Assembly: GCA_903909815.1 (NCBI GenBank)
Contig: CAIVXG010000236.1
Coordinates: forward strand, 1-35,748
Source of the DNA: an uncultured beta proteobacterium
GTDB lineage: Bacteria > Pseudomonadota > Gammaproteobacteria > Burkholderiales > Burkholderiaceae_C
Length of the DNA: 35,748 bases
Direction: 5' to 3'
Positions 15,555 to 23,309 of the stretch are shown piece after piece. The first letter of the stretch is position 1. Each line of letters starts with the position of its first letter. The notes under the pieces were generated by a model. That model had not been told where the DNA came from. It made no database searches and worked only from the letters and a program-made list of their open reading frames with translations. Made by a program: the position numbers and the translations under genes.

Positions 15555-16285
15555 GCGCGCGTTACGCTGTTTACTTTTCGCCCGCACCGCACTCTGCCTG
15601 GTGGGACGCTGGCGCGCATTGGTTGGGGCGTGACGAATGTTCCGATCTGCCTTTGCATCCCGGCGCATGGCAAAAGTTCAGTGTTGACGATTGGCGCGCC
15701 CTGACTGCGGCGCCTCGGCGCTACGGCTTTCATGCCACGCTCAAAGCACCTTTTCGCTTGCGTGAGGGCGTTCTGGAGCGGGACTTGCTGCGCCGTCTGC
15801 AAGACCTGGCAGATACGCTGCAACAGCTTGCGCTGGGGCCGATGCGGGCCGTGGCGCTGGGAAATTTTGCGGCGCTCGTCCCGAGTGCTCCCTCGCAGGA
15901 ATTGGAAGCGCTGGCATCGCGGTGTGTGACCGAGCTGGACGACTTGCGTGCGCCCCTGTCAGCGCAGGATCTGGCCCGACGCGACATCGAGTCGCTGGAC
16001 ACCCGTGGTGTGGAGCTGCTGCAGCGCTACGGCTACCCGCATGTGCTGGAGCGTTTTCGCCTGCACATGAGCCTGAGCGGCGTGGTGGATGGCGCCACCG
16101 TGCAACGCGTCGTGGCGGCCTGGGAGAAGCCTTTGGCGCAGCTAAACGCGGCCAACCCGCTGCTGCTGGACCGCCTGTGCCTGTTTGTCGAGGCCGGGCC
16201 GGGCCAGGCCTTCTTTCGCATCGCCGACGTGCTGCTCCAGTACGGCGCAACCGCGCGCGCCATGGGACACAGGGCCGCGCCATGA
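15551..16285 (+). CDS. DUF1045 phosphonate-locus protein, 2H phosphoesterase-like
   Basis: A 244-residue protein of the DUF1045 / TIGR03223 family that accompanies C-P lyase genes. Start RYAVYFSPAPHSAWW and the two short motifs YGFHATLKAPF (about 57-67) and FRLHMSLSGVV (about 172-182) give the paired H-x-T/S pattern of the 2H phosphoesterase fold, whose members open cyclic phosphates. The C-P lyase reaction yields a 5-phosphoribosyl 1,2-cyclic phosphate that PhnP opens in E. coli; no phnP is visible here, so this protein may do that step. That function is inference. ATGA overlaps join it to phnF before and phnN after. Confidence 0.9.
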   Translation: MSARYAVYFSPAPHSAWWDAGAHWLGRDECSDLPLHPGAWQKFSVDDWRALTAAPRRYGFHATLKAPFRLREGVLERDLLRRLQDLADTLQQLALGPMRAVALGNFAALVPSAPSQELEALASRCVTELDDLRAPLSAQDLARRDIESLDTRGVELLQRYGYPHVLERFRLHMSLSGVVDGATVQRVVAAWEKPLAQLNAANPLLLDRLCLFVEAGPGQAFFRIADVLLQYGATARAMGHRAAP

Positions 16286-16839
16286 CCGGCCGCTGGGTCT
16301 TTGTGTGCGGGCCCTCGGGCGCGGGCAAGGACAGCCTGATCAGCTGGGCTGCACAACATCTGGTGCAGCGCAGCGACGTTGTTTTTTCCCGCCGCATGGT
16401 GACGCGCCCCTCTTTTCCCGGGTCCGAGCACGAGGAAGTGAGCCGCCCGAAAATGGCGCAACTGCTGGGCTCTGGGGGACTGATCTGGTGCTGGGAGGCC
16501 AACGGTCTGCACTACGGCATTGCCGCGCACTATGCCGCGCAAGTGGCCGCCGGGCGCGTGGTGGTGGTGAATGGATCGCGTGCGCACGCGCTGGGTCTGC
16601 ATGCGCAGCCACAGGTGCGCGTGGTTCAGGTTCTGGCCGAAGCCGGGCAACTGGCCGAGCGCCTGGCGCAGCGCGGACGTGAAGCGGCGCCGGATGTGGC
16701 ACGCAGGCTGGAACGCAACGCCCTTTTCCCCGAGTTGCGGGCGCATTGCACGATCGTCAACGAATCGACTCTGGCGTCCGCAGGTCAAACCCTGTCGGAC
16801 TACCTGGTGAGTTGCGCCACGTCGCACCCGCCAGTTTGA
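16282..16839 (+). CDS. phnN: PhnN, ribose 1,5-bisphosphate phosphokinase
   Basis: A 185-residue guanylate-kinase-like enzyme that converts ribose 1,5-bisphosphate and ATP to PRPP, the last step of C-P lyase carbon recovery. The Walker A GPSGAGKDS is at about 10-18; FSRRMVTRPSFPGSEHEEV and WEANGLHYGI form the substrate-binding region. ATG 16282 overlaps the DUF1045 stop. It converges on phnE with a 40-bp gap that shows no clear terminator. Confidence 0.94.
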   Translation: MTGRWVFVCGPSGAGKDSLISWAAQHLVQRSDVVFSRRMVTRPSFPGSEHEEVSRPKMAQLLGSGGLIWCWEANGLHYGIAAHYAAQVAAGRVVVVNGSRAHALGLHAQPQVRVVQVLAEAGQLAERLAQRGREAAPDVARRLERNALFPELRAHCTIVNESTLASAGQTLSDYLVSCATSHPPV

Positions 16840-16879
16840 GTGCGGTCGGGTGCAACCCGTTGGCGTGAAAGTCAGGCCG

Positions 16880-17710
16880 TCAGATCAAGGACTTGCGCAC
16901 GCGCGCTGAAATCACGTCGATCACCGTCACAGCGACGATGATGATGATCATCACGGCGCAGGTCTCCGCGTATTGAAAGCCGCGAATGATTTCCCACAGA
17001 ATCACGCCGATGCCACCGGCGCCCACCATGCCCACGACCGAGGCCGAGCGCACGTTGGATTCAAAGCGGTACAGCGAGTAGGAAATCCACAGCGGCAGCA
17101 CCTGCGGAATGATGCCGTAGACAATCTCCTCCAGGGCATGGGCACCGGTGGCGCGTATGCCTTCGACCGGCTGCGGATCGATAGCTTCCACGGCCTCGGA
17201 AAAGAGCTTGGCCAGCACGCCCGTGGTGTGCACCCACAAGGCCAGTACGCCGGCGAAGGGGCCCAGGCCCACGGCCACGATGAAGAGCATGGCAAACAGC
17301 ATCTCGTTGATGGCGCGCGCCGCGTCCATCACCCGACGCACCGGTTGATAGATCCAGGCCGGTGCGATATTGGCCGAGGACAGCAGGCCCAACGGCACGG
17401 CGCAGATCACCGCCAGCGCCGTCCCCCAAAGCGCAATCTGCAGCGTCACCAGCATTTCCTGCAAGTAGATGCGCCAGTCGGTGAAGTTGGGCGGGAAGAA
17501 ACTGGCGGCGTAGGTGGCCATGTTTCCCGAGTCGCGCAGCAGATCGAAGGGCCTGAGGTCAGCTCCCTTCCAGGAGCCGACCAGGGCGAGCAACAGCAGA
17601 CCCCACAGCGCGAGCGCACCCAGCGAGGTTCGCTGCAGCAGCGGGTGCTTTGACGCCACGTCGCTGGCGAGTGCGGTCACGTCAGGGTGGAGCGGGGTTG
17701 AGGTGGTCAC
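16880..17710 (-). CDS. phnE: PhnE, phosphonate ABC transporter permease
   Basis: A 276-residue inner-membrane permease with about six hydrophobic spans. The segment [26 protein letters not shown] is the cytoplasmic EAA loop that contacts the ATPase, and [19 protein letters not shown] is characteristic of PhnE. The start is GTG at 17710 with AGGAAAG upstream. It is last in phnC-phnD-phnE, 36 bp after phnD. Confidence 0.95.
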   Translation of the reverse strand: MTTSTPLHPDVTALASDVASKHPLLQRTSLGALALWGLLLLALVGSWKGADLRPFDLLRDSGNMATYAASFFPPNFTDWRIYLQEMLVTLQIALWGTALAVICAVPLGLLSSANIAPAWIYQPVRRVMDAARAINEMLFAMLFIVAVGLGPFAGVLALWVHTTGVLAKLFSEAVEAIDPQPVEGIRATGAHALEEIVYGIIPQVLPLWISYSLYRFESNVRSASVVGMVGAGGIGVILWEIIRGFQYAETCAVMIIIIVAVTVIDVISARVRKSLI

Positions 17711-17746
17711 GCTGGCTTTCCTGTGGGCGGGAATGGGTCGCAGGGC

Positions 17747-18727
17747 TTACTTGAGCTGCGCCAGCTTCTGATTCAAGGCGTCCAGCTTGTGGTCGATGTC
17801 AGCGAGCTTCGTCTTCTTCTCGGCTGCGTCCATGTGCTCATCGCTTTCCAACTTGATGCGGGCCGAAAACAGCGCCAGCTGGCGGATCGGGATCAACTGG
17901 TTGTCGTTCGCGGCAGCAAAACCACCGGCGGGCAACAGACGGATCTTTTCCTTTTCTTCCGCCGCGTTGGCACCCTTACCGTAGCCAATCATGAAGCCCT
18001 TGATCTTGGCTTTCAGGCCGGCCGACAAATCCTTGCGCCAGACGAAGGGATCGGCCGCAATCAGTGGCGACTTCCAGATGATGCGGATTTCCTTGACCAA
18101 AGCGGGCTGCGTCTGCTCCATCTTTTCGTAGTCTGCGGTATTGAAGGTGGCCACATCGACCTGCTTGTTCGCGGCAGCCATGAAATTGGCACCGTGGCTG
18201 GCGCCGCGGATGCTCTTGAAATCGGTCTTGGGGTTGATGTTGTTCTTGGCAAACACGTAGTAACCTGGCACCAGGAAGCCGGAGGTCGAGTTGGGGTCGC
18301 CAATGCCGAAGTTGATCTCCTTGCTGTGCTTGACCAGGTCGTCTACGGTCTTGTAAGCCGAGTCTTTGTGCGTGATGAGCAGCGAGTTGTAGCCTTCGGA
18401 GCCGTCAACGCCAATGACCTTGGCGAAGATTTCACCTTCGGAGCGGTCTACGGCTTCCATCGCCGACTTGTTGCCGTAATAGGCCACCTGGACCTTGTTG
18501 AAGCGCATGGCTTCGATGACACCGGCGTAATCCGTGGAGAAAAACGGTTTGATCTTGACGCCCACGGACTTCTCCATGTCGCCCAGAAACGCTTCCCAAT
18601 TCTTCTTCAGCGAACTCGATGAATCAGTGGCGATGATGCCGAAACTGATTTCCTTGAGTTCCTCTGCGCCGGCGGGCATGACGCTTAAAGCCAGGCTGGC
18701 GATCAAGCCGAAAAGTATCTTTTTCAT
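17747..18727 (-). CDS. phnD: PhnD, periplasmic phosphonate-binding protein
   Basis: A 326-residue protein with a Sec signal peptide (MKKILFGLIASLALSVMPAGA, cleavage after about residue 21). The mature part opens ELKEISFGIIATDSSSSLKKNWEAFL, followed by KPFFSTDYAGVIEAM, QVAYYGNKSAMEA and GDPNSTSGFLVPGYYVF, all characteristic of PhnD. It delivers phosphonates to PhnE. AGAGGAAA precedes the ATG. The C-terminus is lysine-rich and helical, a common PhnD trait. Confidence 0.96.
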   Translation of the reverse strand: MKKILFGLIASLALSVMPAGAEELKEISFGIIATDSSSSLKKNWEAFLGDMEKSVGVKIKPFFSTDYAGVIEAMRFNKVQVAYYGNKSAMEAVDRSEGEIFAKVIGVDGSEGYNSLLITHKDSAYKTVDDLVKHSKEINFGIGDPNSTSGFLVPGYYVFAKNNINPKTDFKSIRGASHGANFMAAANKQVDVATFNTADYEKMEQTQPALVKEIRIIWKSPLIAADPFVWRKDLSAGLKAKIKGFMIGYGKGANAAEEKEKIRLLPAGGFAAANDNQLIPIRQLALFSARIKLESDEHMDAAEKKTKLADIDHKLDALNQKLAQLK

Positions 18728-18784
18728 GGGGGTTTCCTCTAGGGTTTGGGGTTGATGATGGGTTGAAAAAATGGGGGCCAGCGC

Positions 18785-19648
18785 TCAGGCGGCTTGCGCC
18801 ATCGCGCTGCGCCAGGGCGCCACGCGCGGCTGGCGTGGCGCATCCTGCAAGGAGGTGATGTGATCCCCCAGCGACAAGATGTCGTCGGCTTCGGCGCCGT
18901 AGAGTTCACGCAGCAAGGCCGGGGTCAGCGCATTGGACGCGCCGTCGTACACGACCCGGCCCTGGTGCAGGGCGATGGTGCGGGGGCAGTACTTCATGGC
19001 GACGTTCACCTGGTGCAGCGAGACCACGACGGTGCAGCCGTCCTCGCGATTCACGCGCGCCAAGATGTCCATGACGTTGCGCGAAGACTCCGGGTCGAGC
19101 GAGGCGATGGGCTCGTCTGCCAGGATCACCTTGGCACCTTGTACAAGGGCGCGCGCGATGGCGGCGCGTTGCTGTTGGCCACCAGACAGCGTACCGGCGC
19201 GTTGCGCCCAGCAGTCGGCGATGCCCACGCGGCGCAGGGCGTCGATGCCGCAGGCCATTTCAGCGCGCGTGAACCAGCGCATCAGGCTGCGCCAAAGTGG
19301 CACGCGGTGCAGCGTTCCGGCCAGCACATTGACAATCACCGGCAGACGGTCCACCAGGTTGAACTGCTGGAACACAAAGCCCACGCCCGAGCGCGTGCGG
19401 CGGATGTCGGCGTCGATGCGGCCGCCGCTCTGCACGCTTTGGCCATGGATCTGCACCAGGCCGGCGGAGGCCTTGTCACCGGCCATGAGACCTGCCATGT
19501 GGCGCAACAGCGTGGATTTTCCTGAGCCTGAGGCGCCAATCAGTGCCACCATCTCGCCCGCGCGGATGTCCAGATGGATCTCATTCAGGGCGCGGCGGCC
19601 CCCGGGGAAGGTTTTGTTCAGTGCCTGGATGTGGATGGCTGGGATCAT
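18785..19648 (-). CDS. phnC: PhnC, phosphonate ABC transporter ATPase
   Basis: A 287-residue ATPase with Walker [11 protein letters not shown]-loop [12 protein letters not shown], signature [12 protein letters not shown], Walker [16 protein letters not shown] and the switch histidine in [13 protein letters not shown] 19648 is chosen because CAGGAGT lies 7 bp upstream; the long in-frame extension has no support. The C-terminal extension of about 25 residues ([19 protein letters not shown]) is longer than in enteric PhnC. Transcribed first in phnCDE from a Pho box at 19705-19688. Confidence 0.95.
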   Translation of the reverse strand: MIPAIHIQALNKTFPGGRRALNEIHLDIRAGEMVALIGASGSGKSTLLRHMAGLMAGDKASAGLVQIHGQSVQSGGRIDADIRRTRSGVGFVFQQFNLVDRLPVIVNVLAGTLHRVPLWRSLMRWFTRAEMACGIDALRRVGIADCWAQRAGTLSGGQQQRAAIARALVQGAKVILADEPIASLDPESSRNVMDILARVNREDGCTVVVSLHQVNVAMKYCPRTIALHQGRVVYDGASNALTPALLRELYGAEADDILSLGDHITSLQDAPRQPRVAPWRSAMAQAA

Positions 19649-19687
19649 GCTGACTCCTGTTCGTTGCGCGGACCTTAGCCCGGCAAT

Positions 19688-19705
19688 GTGACGAACAGAT
19701 GTCAC
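19688..19705 (-). promoter_or_regulatory. Pho box and promoter of phnCDE
   Basis: Minus strand: GTGACAT-CTGT-TCGTCAC, then 10 bp, then TAAGGT (19677-19672). It touches the stop codon of the zinc-ribbon gene. Confidence 0.75.
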
Positions 19706-19938
19706 TACAGGTCGATGGAGTGCTGCTGCAGCTTCACTGGCTTGCAGTCTAGGCAGAGAAACATCAGGCTGCTGAAATAGCGCTTGAAGACCCCGCTGCG
19801 TCGGGGTCGATGCTGACCACACTTGATGCAGCTCAGCGTTTCCCCGGTTCCCCCCATGCCCTGAAAGGGTGAGCCTCCCTCCTTGGTCGTGTAGCGCAAT
19901 CCGGTGTCGGAGACGACCGTGTATTCGTATTTTTGCAT
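19705..19938 (-). CDS. small zinc-ribbon-like protein of unknown function
   Basis: A 77-residue protein. Two CxxC pairs, CIKCGQ (about 37-42) and CLDCKP (about 62-67), flank a basic stretch ([13 protein letters not shown]) and probably bind one zinc ion. The N-terminus ([22 protein letters not shown]) is hydrophilic. A GGGAA ribosome site precedes ATG 19938. I have no firm family name or function. It lies in the same direction as phnCDE, ending where their Pho box begins, and its own upstream region has a 26-bp palindrome plus a weak Pho-box-like sequence, so it may be phosphate-controlled. Confidence 0.7.
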   Translation of the reverse strand: MQKYEYTVVSDTGLRYTTKEGGSPFQGMGGTGETLSCIKCGQHRPRRSGVFKRYFSSLMFLCLDCKPVKLQQHSIDL

Positions 19939-19963
19939 TCAGTTCCCGCTTGGATGGAATGGT

Positions 19964-19989
19964 TGAAATTCTCCGCGCGGAGGATTTCA
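19964..19989. promoter_or_regulatory. 26-bp near-perfect palindrome upstream of the zinc-ribbon gene
   Basis: Arms TGAAAT-t-CTCCGC and GCGGAG-g-ATTTCA are reverse complements apart from one mismatched pair (19970/19983). It overlaps the presumed -10 of the zinc-ribbon gene and lies 26-51 bp before its start. It could be an operator or a strong leader hairpin. Confidence 0.6.
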
Positions 19990-20001
19990 TTTTCGTGACG
20001 C
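19984..20001 (-). promoter_or_regulatory. weak Pho-box-like sequence before the zinc-ribbon gene
   Basis: Minus strand: GCGTCAC-GAAA-ATGAAAT; 10 bp later GAGAAT (19973-19968) as -10. Spacing agrees with the ten better boxes, but the second half-site matches only about 4 of 7 bases. Confidence 0.35.
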
Positions 20002-20035
20002 AGTAGGGAAAGTTTTCACCCTGTCGTCACCCAAA

Positions 20036-20053
20036 CTGTCACCATTTCGTCAT
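20036..20053 (+). promoter_or_regulatory. Pho box and promoter of Mpo1-like gene A
   Basis: CTGTCAC-CATT-TCGTCAT, then 10 bp, then TACATT (20064-20069). A further CTGTCGT half-site lies at 20021-20027. The right half-site, gap length and -10 are the same as upstream of the paralogue at 31437. Confidence 0.82.
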
Positions 20054-20092
20054 CGCGCATCGCTACATTCCCGGGCAAAAGGGAAACTACAC

Positions 20093-20701
20093 ATGTCTGA
20101 ATTCTTCGAGCAACTCAGGGTCCAGCGTTGGGACGACCATCGCTACTATCACCACAGCCGCATCAATCAGTCGCTGCATCTGATCAGTGCCATCAGTTTT
20201 CTTTGCGCCTATGTGCTGCTGTTCAAGGACCCGGCCAGCGCCGCCCTGATCGCCTGGCTGATTTCGATGTCGACACGCCAGGCCGGGCATTTCTTCTTCG
20301 AACCCAAGGGCTACGACGTGCCAAACCAGGCGACGCACGAGCACAAGGAAGATATCAAGGTGGGCTACAACCTGCGCCGCAAGATCGTGCTGATGGCGGT
20401 CTGGGTGTGCTCGCCGCTGTGGCTGCTGGTCGACCCGAGCCTGCTGGGCCTGTTCGAGCCGGCGCATGACTTTGCCGGCTACTGGCACCATACCGGCATG
20501 CTGTGGCTGGCCGTGGGTGGCGGGGGTCTGCTGTTTCGCACGGTGCACCTGTTTTTCCTGCGTGACGTGCAGTCAGGCCTGGTATGGATGACCAAGATCC
20601 TGACCGATCCCTTTCATGACATTGCCCTGTACCACAAGGCGCCGCTGGCTCTCGTTCGCGGTGAGCTGATCGAACCCGCGCACGGCAAAAGCCCTGTGTG
20701 A
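20093..20701 (+). CDS. Mpo1/DUF962-like membrane protein, paralogue A
   Basis: A 202-residue membrane protein with about four hydrophobic segments (about 28-45, 50-68, 98-115, 132-152). Histidine motifs match the Mpo1/DUF962 family: H20-x4-N25-x3-H29 in YYHHSRINQSLH, and RQAGHFFFE (62-70, GH-x3-E). Further conserved His sit in FRTVHLF and DPFHDIALYHKAP. Yeast Mpo1 is an iron-dependent dioxygenase that alpha-oxidises 2-hydroxy fatty acids, so a lipid-oxidising role is plausible here. A very similar paralogue is at 31437-32054; both have their own Pho box. GGGAAA precedes ATG 20093. Family call rests on motifs read by eye; activity is inference. It converges on the aminotransferase gene with a 23-bp gap. 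Confidence 0.85.
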   Translation: MSEFFEQLRVQRWDDHRYYHHSRINQSLHLISAISFLCAYVLLFKDPASAALIAWLISMSTRQAGHFFFEPKGYDVPNQATHEHKEDIKVGYNLRRKIVLMAVWVCSPLWLLVDPSLLGLFEPAHDFAGYWHHTGMLWLAVGGGGLLFRTVHLFFLRDVQSGLVWMTKILTDPFHDIALYHKAPLALVRGELIEPAHGKSPV

Positions 20702-20724
20702 GGGCCCCCGAAGCGCGGGCGCGC

Positions 20725-22383
20725 TCAGAACAGGTGCGTCAGCATCTCGCGCAGCAGCCTGCGCTTGATCGCCTTGTTGGTCAATGCGGGCGTGCTCCAC
20801 CACCAGGCATCGGCCTGCATGGCCAGACCTGCGCGAACGAAGCCATCGGCCACCGCTTCAAAGTCTTGTTCCGAATAGTTCAGGCTGAATACCAGGCGCC
20901 CGGTGCCGACCCAGCTCAATGCCACGCCCTCGAGCCGAAGGTAGTGCTGAAACAGCCAGTTGAAGCAGGCGGGCTGGGTGTAGAAAACGGTCCATATCGA
21001 CGACAGGTTGGCCACCTGCACCGGCAGGCCGGCCTGTTGCAGGCGCAGGTTGAGGGCCAGCGCGCGCCGGTTCCAACGCTCGTCCAGATCCTGGTAGAGA
21101 GCCTTTGTCGCAGTCTTGTCCAGATGCTGCAGGAACACGTTCATGCAGCCCATGACGTAGGGGTGGGCGTTGAAGGTGCCGCGGGCGAAGCAGATGTCGG
21201 CTGGTGCGTCGTCACGAAAGCGCTTCATCCAATCCTGTTTGCCGCACACGACCCCCACGGGCAGGCCGCCGCCGAGCGTCTTGCCGTAGGTGACCATGTC
21301 GGCCTGGACGCCGAAATAGGCCTGAGCGCCACCGGGCGCCAGCCGAAAGCCGACGAAGACCTCGTCAAAAATGAGGGCGATGTTCTTTTCGGTGCAAATC
21401 TTTCGCAATTCCTGCAACCACAGCGTGTAGGCAACGCGGTCGAAATGCGCCTTGCGCGAGCTGTCCAGCAGCGACGCATCACCTGGCGCGCCGACGTTGG
21501 GGTGCAGGGCCTGCAGTGGATTTACCAGCACGCAGGCGATGTCGCGGCGCTCGCGCAGCACGCGCAGCGTGCCCGCGTCCATCTCCTTGAGCGTGTAGGT
21601 GTCGCGCGCCGTCTGCGGGTTGCCGATGCCCGGCTGCACATCGCCCCACCAGCCGTGATAGGCACCGCAAAATCGCAGCAGATGGGTTTTTTTGCTGTGA
21701 TAGCGCGCCAGGCGCACGGCCTGCATCACGGCTTCGGTGCCGGACATGTGAAACGACACTTCATCCAGGCCCGAGACCTGCTTCAGGCGCGCCACATTGT
21801 CGGCCACGATCGGATGGTAGGAGCCCAAGACCGGGCCGAGTTCGCTCACCATGGCGCTGCCGCGGGTGATGCACTCCTTGTAGAAGTCGTTGCCCAGGAC
21901 GTTCACGCCATACGAGCCGGTGAGGTCGTAGAAGACGTTGCCGTCCAGATCGGTCAGCGTCACGCCGGAGCTGCTCGCCATAAAGGAGCCGGTCTTGAGC
22001 GCGGCGCTCGCCAGTTCGCGGAACTGGAACGGAACGCGGTAGGCGCTGATGAATTGCAGATCGGAAAGTCCGGTCTCAACCTCCCGGGTCTGCTGCAGGC
22101 TTTTGGCGAAGCGCGAACGGTACTGCCCGCTCAGGCGCGCGAATGCCGCCTTGCGTTGCGCCACCACCGGCTCTGGCGCGCCATCGATGCCGAAGGCTTG
22201 CTGTTCGCTGTAGGTGTAGGCAGGAAGCCGGGCGGCGACACGCCGCGCCATGCGCGGATGGCCTGCCAGCGAGCGATGTTTGGCCAGCGACAGTTGCAGT
22301 CTGGCCTTGAGCCGCACAGCAGCGTAAAGGGCGGCGGCACTGCCGAGCGCGTAAAGCGCCAACGTATTGAGCGGTTGATTCAC
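20725..22383 (-). CDS. membrane-anchored class III aminotransferase (glutamate-1-semialdehyde aminomutase-like)
   Basis: A 552-residue PLP enzyme of fold type I, longer than the usual 430 residues because of an N-terminal hydrophobic helix (about 5-22, TLALYALGSAAALYAAV) and a basic linker. Active-site landmarks: MSGTEAVMQAVRLAR (213-227), FCGAYHGWW (238-246), LIFDEVFVGFR (337-347, D340 contacts the PLP ring) and MVTYGKTLGGGLPVG (363-377, Schiff-base K368). The start is GTG 22383 with AAGGA 8 bp upstream; the ATG just upstream is out of frame. It diverges from a phosphatidylserine decarboxylase over only 44 bp, so an amino-lipid or head-group substrate is tempting. Family known, substrate unknown. 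Haem biosynthesis is unlikely given the membrane anchor. Confidence 0.9.
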   Translation of the reverse strand: MNQPLNTLALYALGSAAALYAAVRLKARLQLSLAKHRSLAGHPRMARRVAARLPAYTYSEQQAFGIDGAPEPVVAQRKAAFARLSGQYRSRFAKSLQQTREVETGLSDLQFISAYRVPFQFRELASAALKTGSFMASSSGVTLTDLDGNVFYDLTGSYGVNVLGNDFYKECITRGSAMVSELGPVLGSYHPIVADNVARLKQVSGLDEVSFHMSGTEAVMQAVRLARYHSKKTHLLRFCGAYHGWWGDVQPGIGNPQTARDTYTLKEMDAGTLRVLRERRDIACVLVNPLQALHPNVGAPGDASLLDSSRKAHFDRVAYTLWLQELRKICTEKNIALIFDEVFVGFRLAPGGAQAYFGVQADMVTYGKTLGGGLPVGVVCGKQDWMKRFRDDAPADICFARGTFNAHPYVMGCMNVFLQHLDKTATKALYQDLDERWNRRALALNLRLQQAGLPVQVANLSSIWTVFYTQPACFNWLFQHYLRLEGVALSWVGTGRLVFSLNYSEQDFEAVADGFVRAGLAMQADAWWWSTPALTNKAIKRRLLREMLTHLF

Positions 22384-22427
22384 AAGCGCATTCCTTTCAT
22401 TTGAAAACCGAGACAGGATCGAACACC

Positions 22428-23309
22428 ATGGGCATTCGCGATTCCCTGCAGCAACTGCTGCGCCAGGAAGACTTGAACTTTCTTTTGACCAACCGTTTGC
22501 CGCGCCGCTGGCTGACCCAGTTCATGGCCCGGTTCAGCAAGGTCGAGCAGCCGCTGGTGCGTGACGCTTCGATCGGGCTGTGGAAATTCTTCTCCAACCT
22601 GGACCTGAGCGAGGCGCGCAAGGAGCGATTCACCAGCATGCACGACTGCTTCACGCGCGAATTGAAAGAAGGCGCGCGACCTCTGGACCTGGAACCCGAG
22701 GTGCTGGTGAGCCCCTGCGACGCGATCGTGGGCGCCAGCGGCCGGATCGAGGGCACGCGGGTGTTTCAGGCCAAGGGCTTTCCCTACACGCTGGAAGACC
22801 TGCTCGGCGACGAGGCTTGCCTGCAGCATTGGCGCGACGGCCAGTTCGTGACCCTGCGCCTGACCTCGGCCATGTACCACCGCTTTCATGCGCTACACGA
22901 TTGCGCCGTGGAACAACTGCGCTACTTCTCGGGCGACACCTGGAACGTGAACCCGGTGGCATTGCGCCGAGTGGAAAAGCTCTTCTGCAAGAACGAGAGG
23001 GCGTTCATCAAGACGCGCCTGACGGGTTCCAGCCGCTGCAGCGGCCAGCACATCGCGATCGTGCCGGTGGCCGCCATCCTGGTGGCCAGCATCCGGCTGC
23101 ACTTCCTGGACGTGCTGCTGCATCTGCAATACCGTGGCCCCAAAGTCATCGATTGCGATGCACCCTTTGCCAAGGGCCAGGAGATGGGATGGTTTCAGCA
23201 TGGTTCCACCATCATCGTGCTCGCGCCCAAGGGCTTCGAGTTGTGCCCGCAGGTGCGCGAGGGCGCCGGCATACGCATGGGGCGACCGCTCATGCGCTGG
23301 TTGGGTTGA
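22428..23309 (+). CDS. psd: phosphatidylserine decarboxylase-family protein
   Basis: A 293-residue pro-enzyme of the PSD family, which makes phosphatidylethanolamine from phosphatidylserine at the inner membrane. The self-cleavage site is EMGWFQHGST (252-261): S260 would become the pyruvoyl group. Histidine replaces the usual leucine of LGST. Asp98 (SPCDAIVG) and H154 (YHRFHALHD) supply the remaining catalytic residues. ATG 22428 with GGA 9 bp before it is preferred; TTG 22401 would add 9 residues. The 3' end overlaps the convergent glycosyltransferase gene by 20 bp. It may be an accessory PSD acting with the adjacent aminotransferase rather than the housekeeping enzyme. No Pho box seen. Confidence 0.9.
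   Translation: MGIRDSLQQLLRQEDLNFLLTNRLPRRWLTQFMARFSKVEQPLVRDASIGLWKFFSNLDLSEARKERFTSMHDCFTRELKEGARPLDLEPEVLVSPCDAIVGASGRIEGTRVFQAKGFPYTLEDLLGDEACLQHWRDGQFVTLRLTSAMYHRFHALHDCAVEQLRYFSGDTWNVNPVALRRVEKLFCKNERAFIKTRLTGSSRCSGQHIAIVPVAAILVASIRLHFLDVLLHLQYRGPKVIDCDAPFAKGQEMGWFQHGSTIIVLAPKGFELCPQVREGAGIRMGRPLMRWLG

Noticed and set aside
16840-16879. Bidirectional terminator between phnN and phnE
   Set aside because: A small CGGGT/ACCCG hairpin is present but has only 5 bp and no T-run on either strand.
20698-22404. 568-codon plus-strand frame opposite the aminotransferase
   Set aside because: The minus strand carries a complete PLP enzyme with all active-site residues; the plus frame has no family features.
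22384-22427. Possible Pho box in the aminotransferase-psd gap (CTGTCTC on the minus strand)
   Set aside because: Only one half-site is convincing; the partner at the 4-bp spacing does not match and the -10 is poor.
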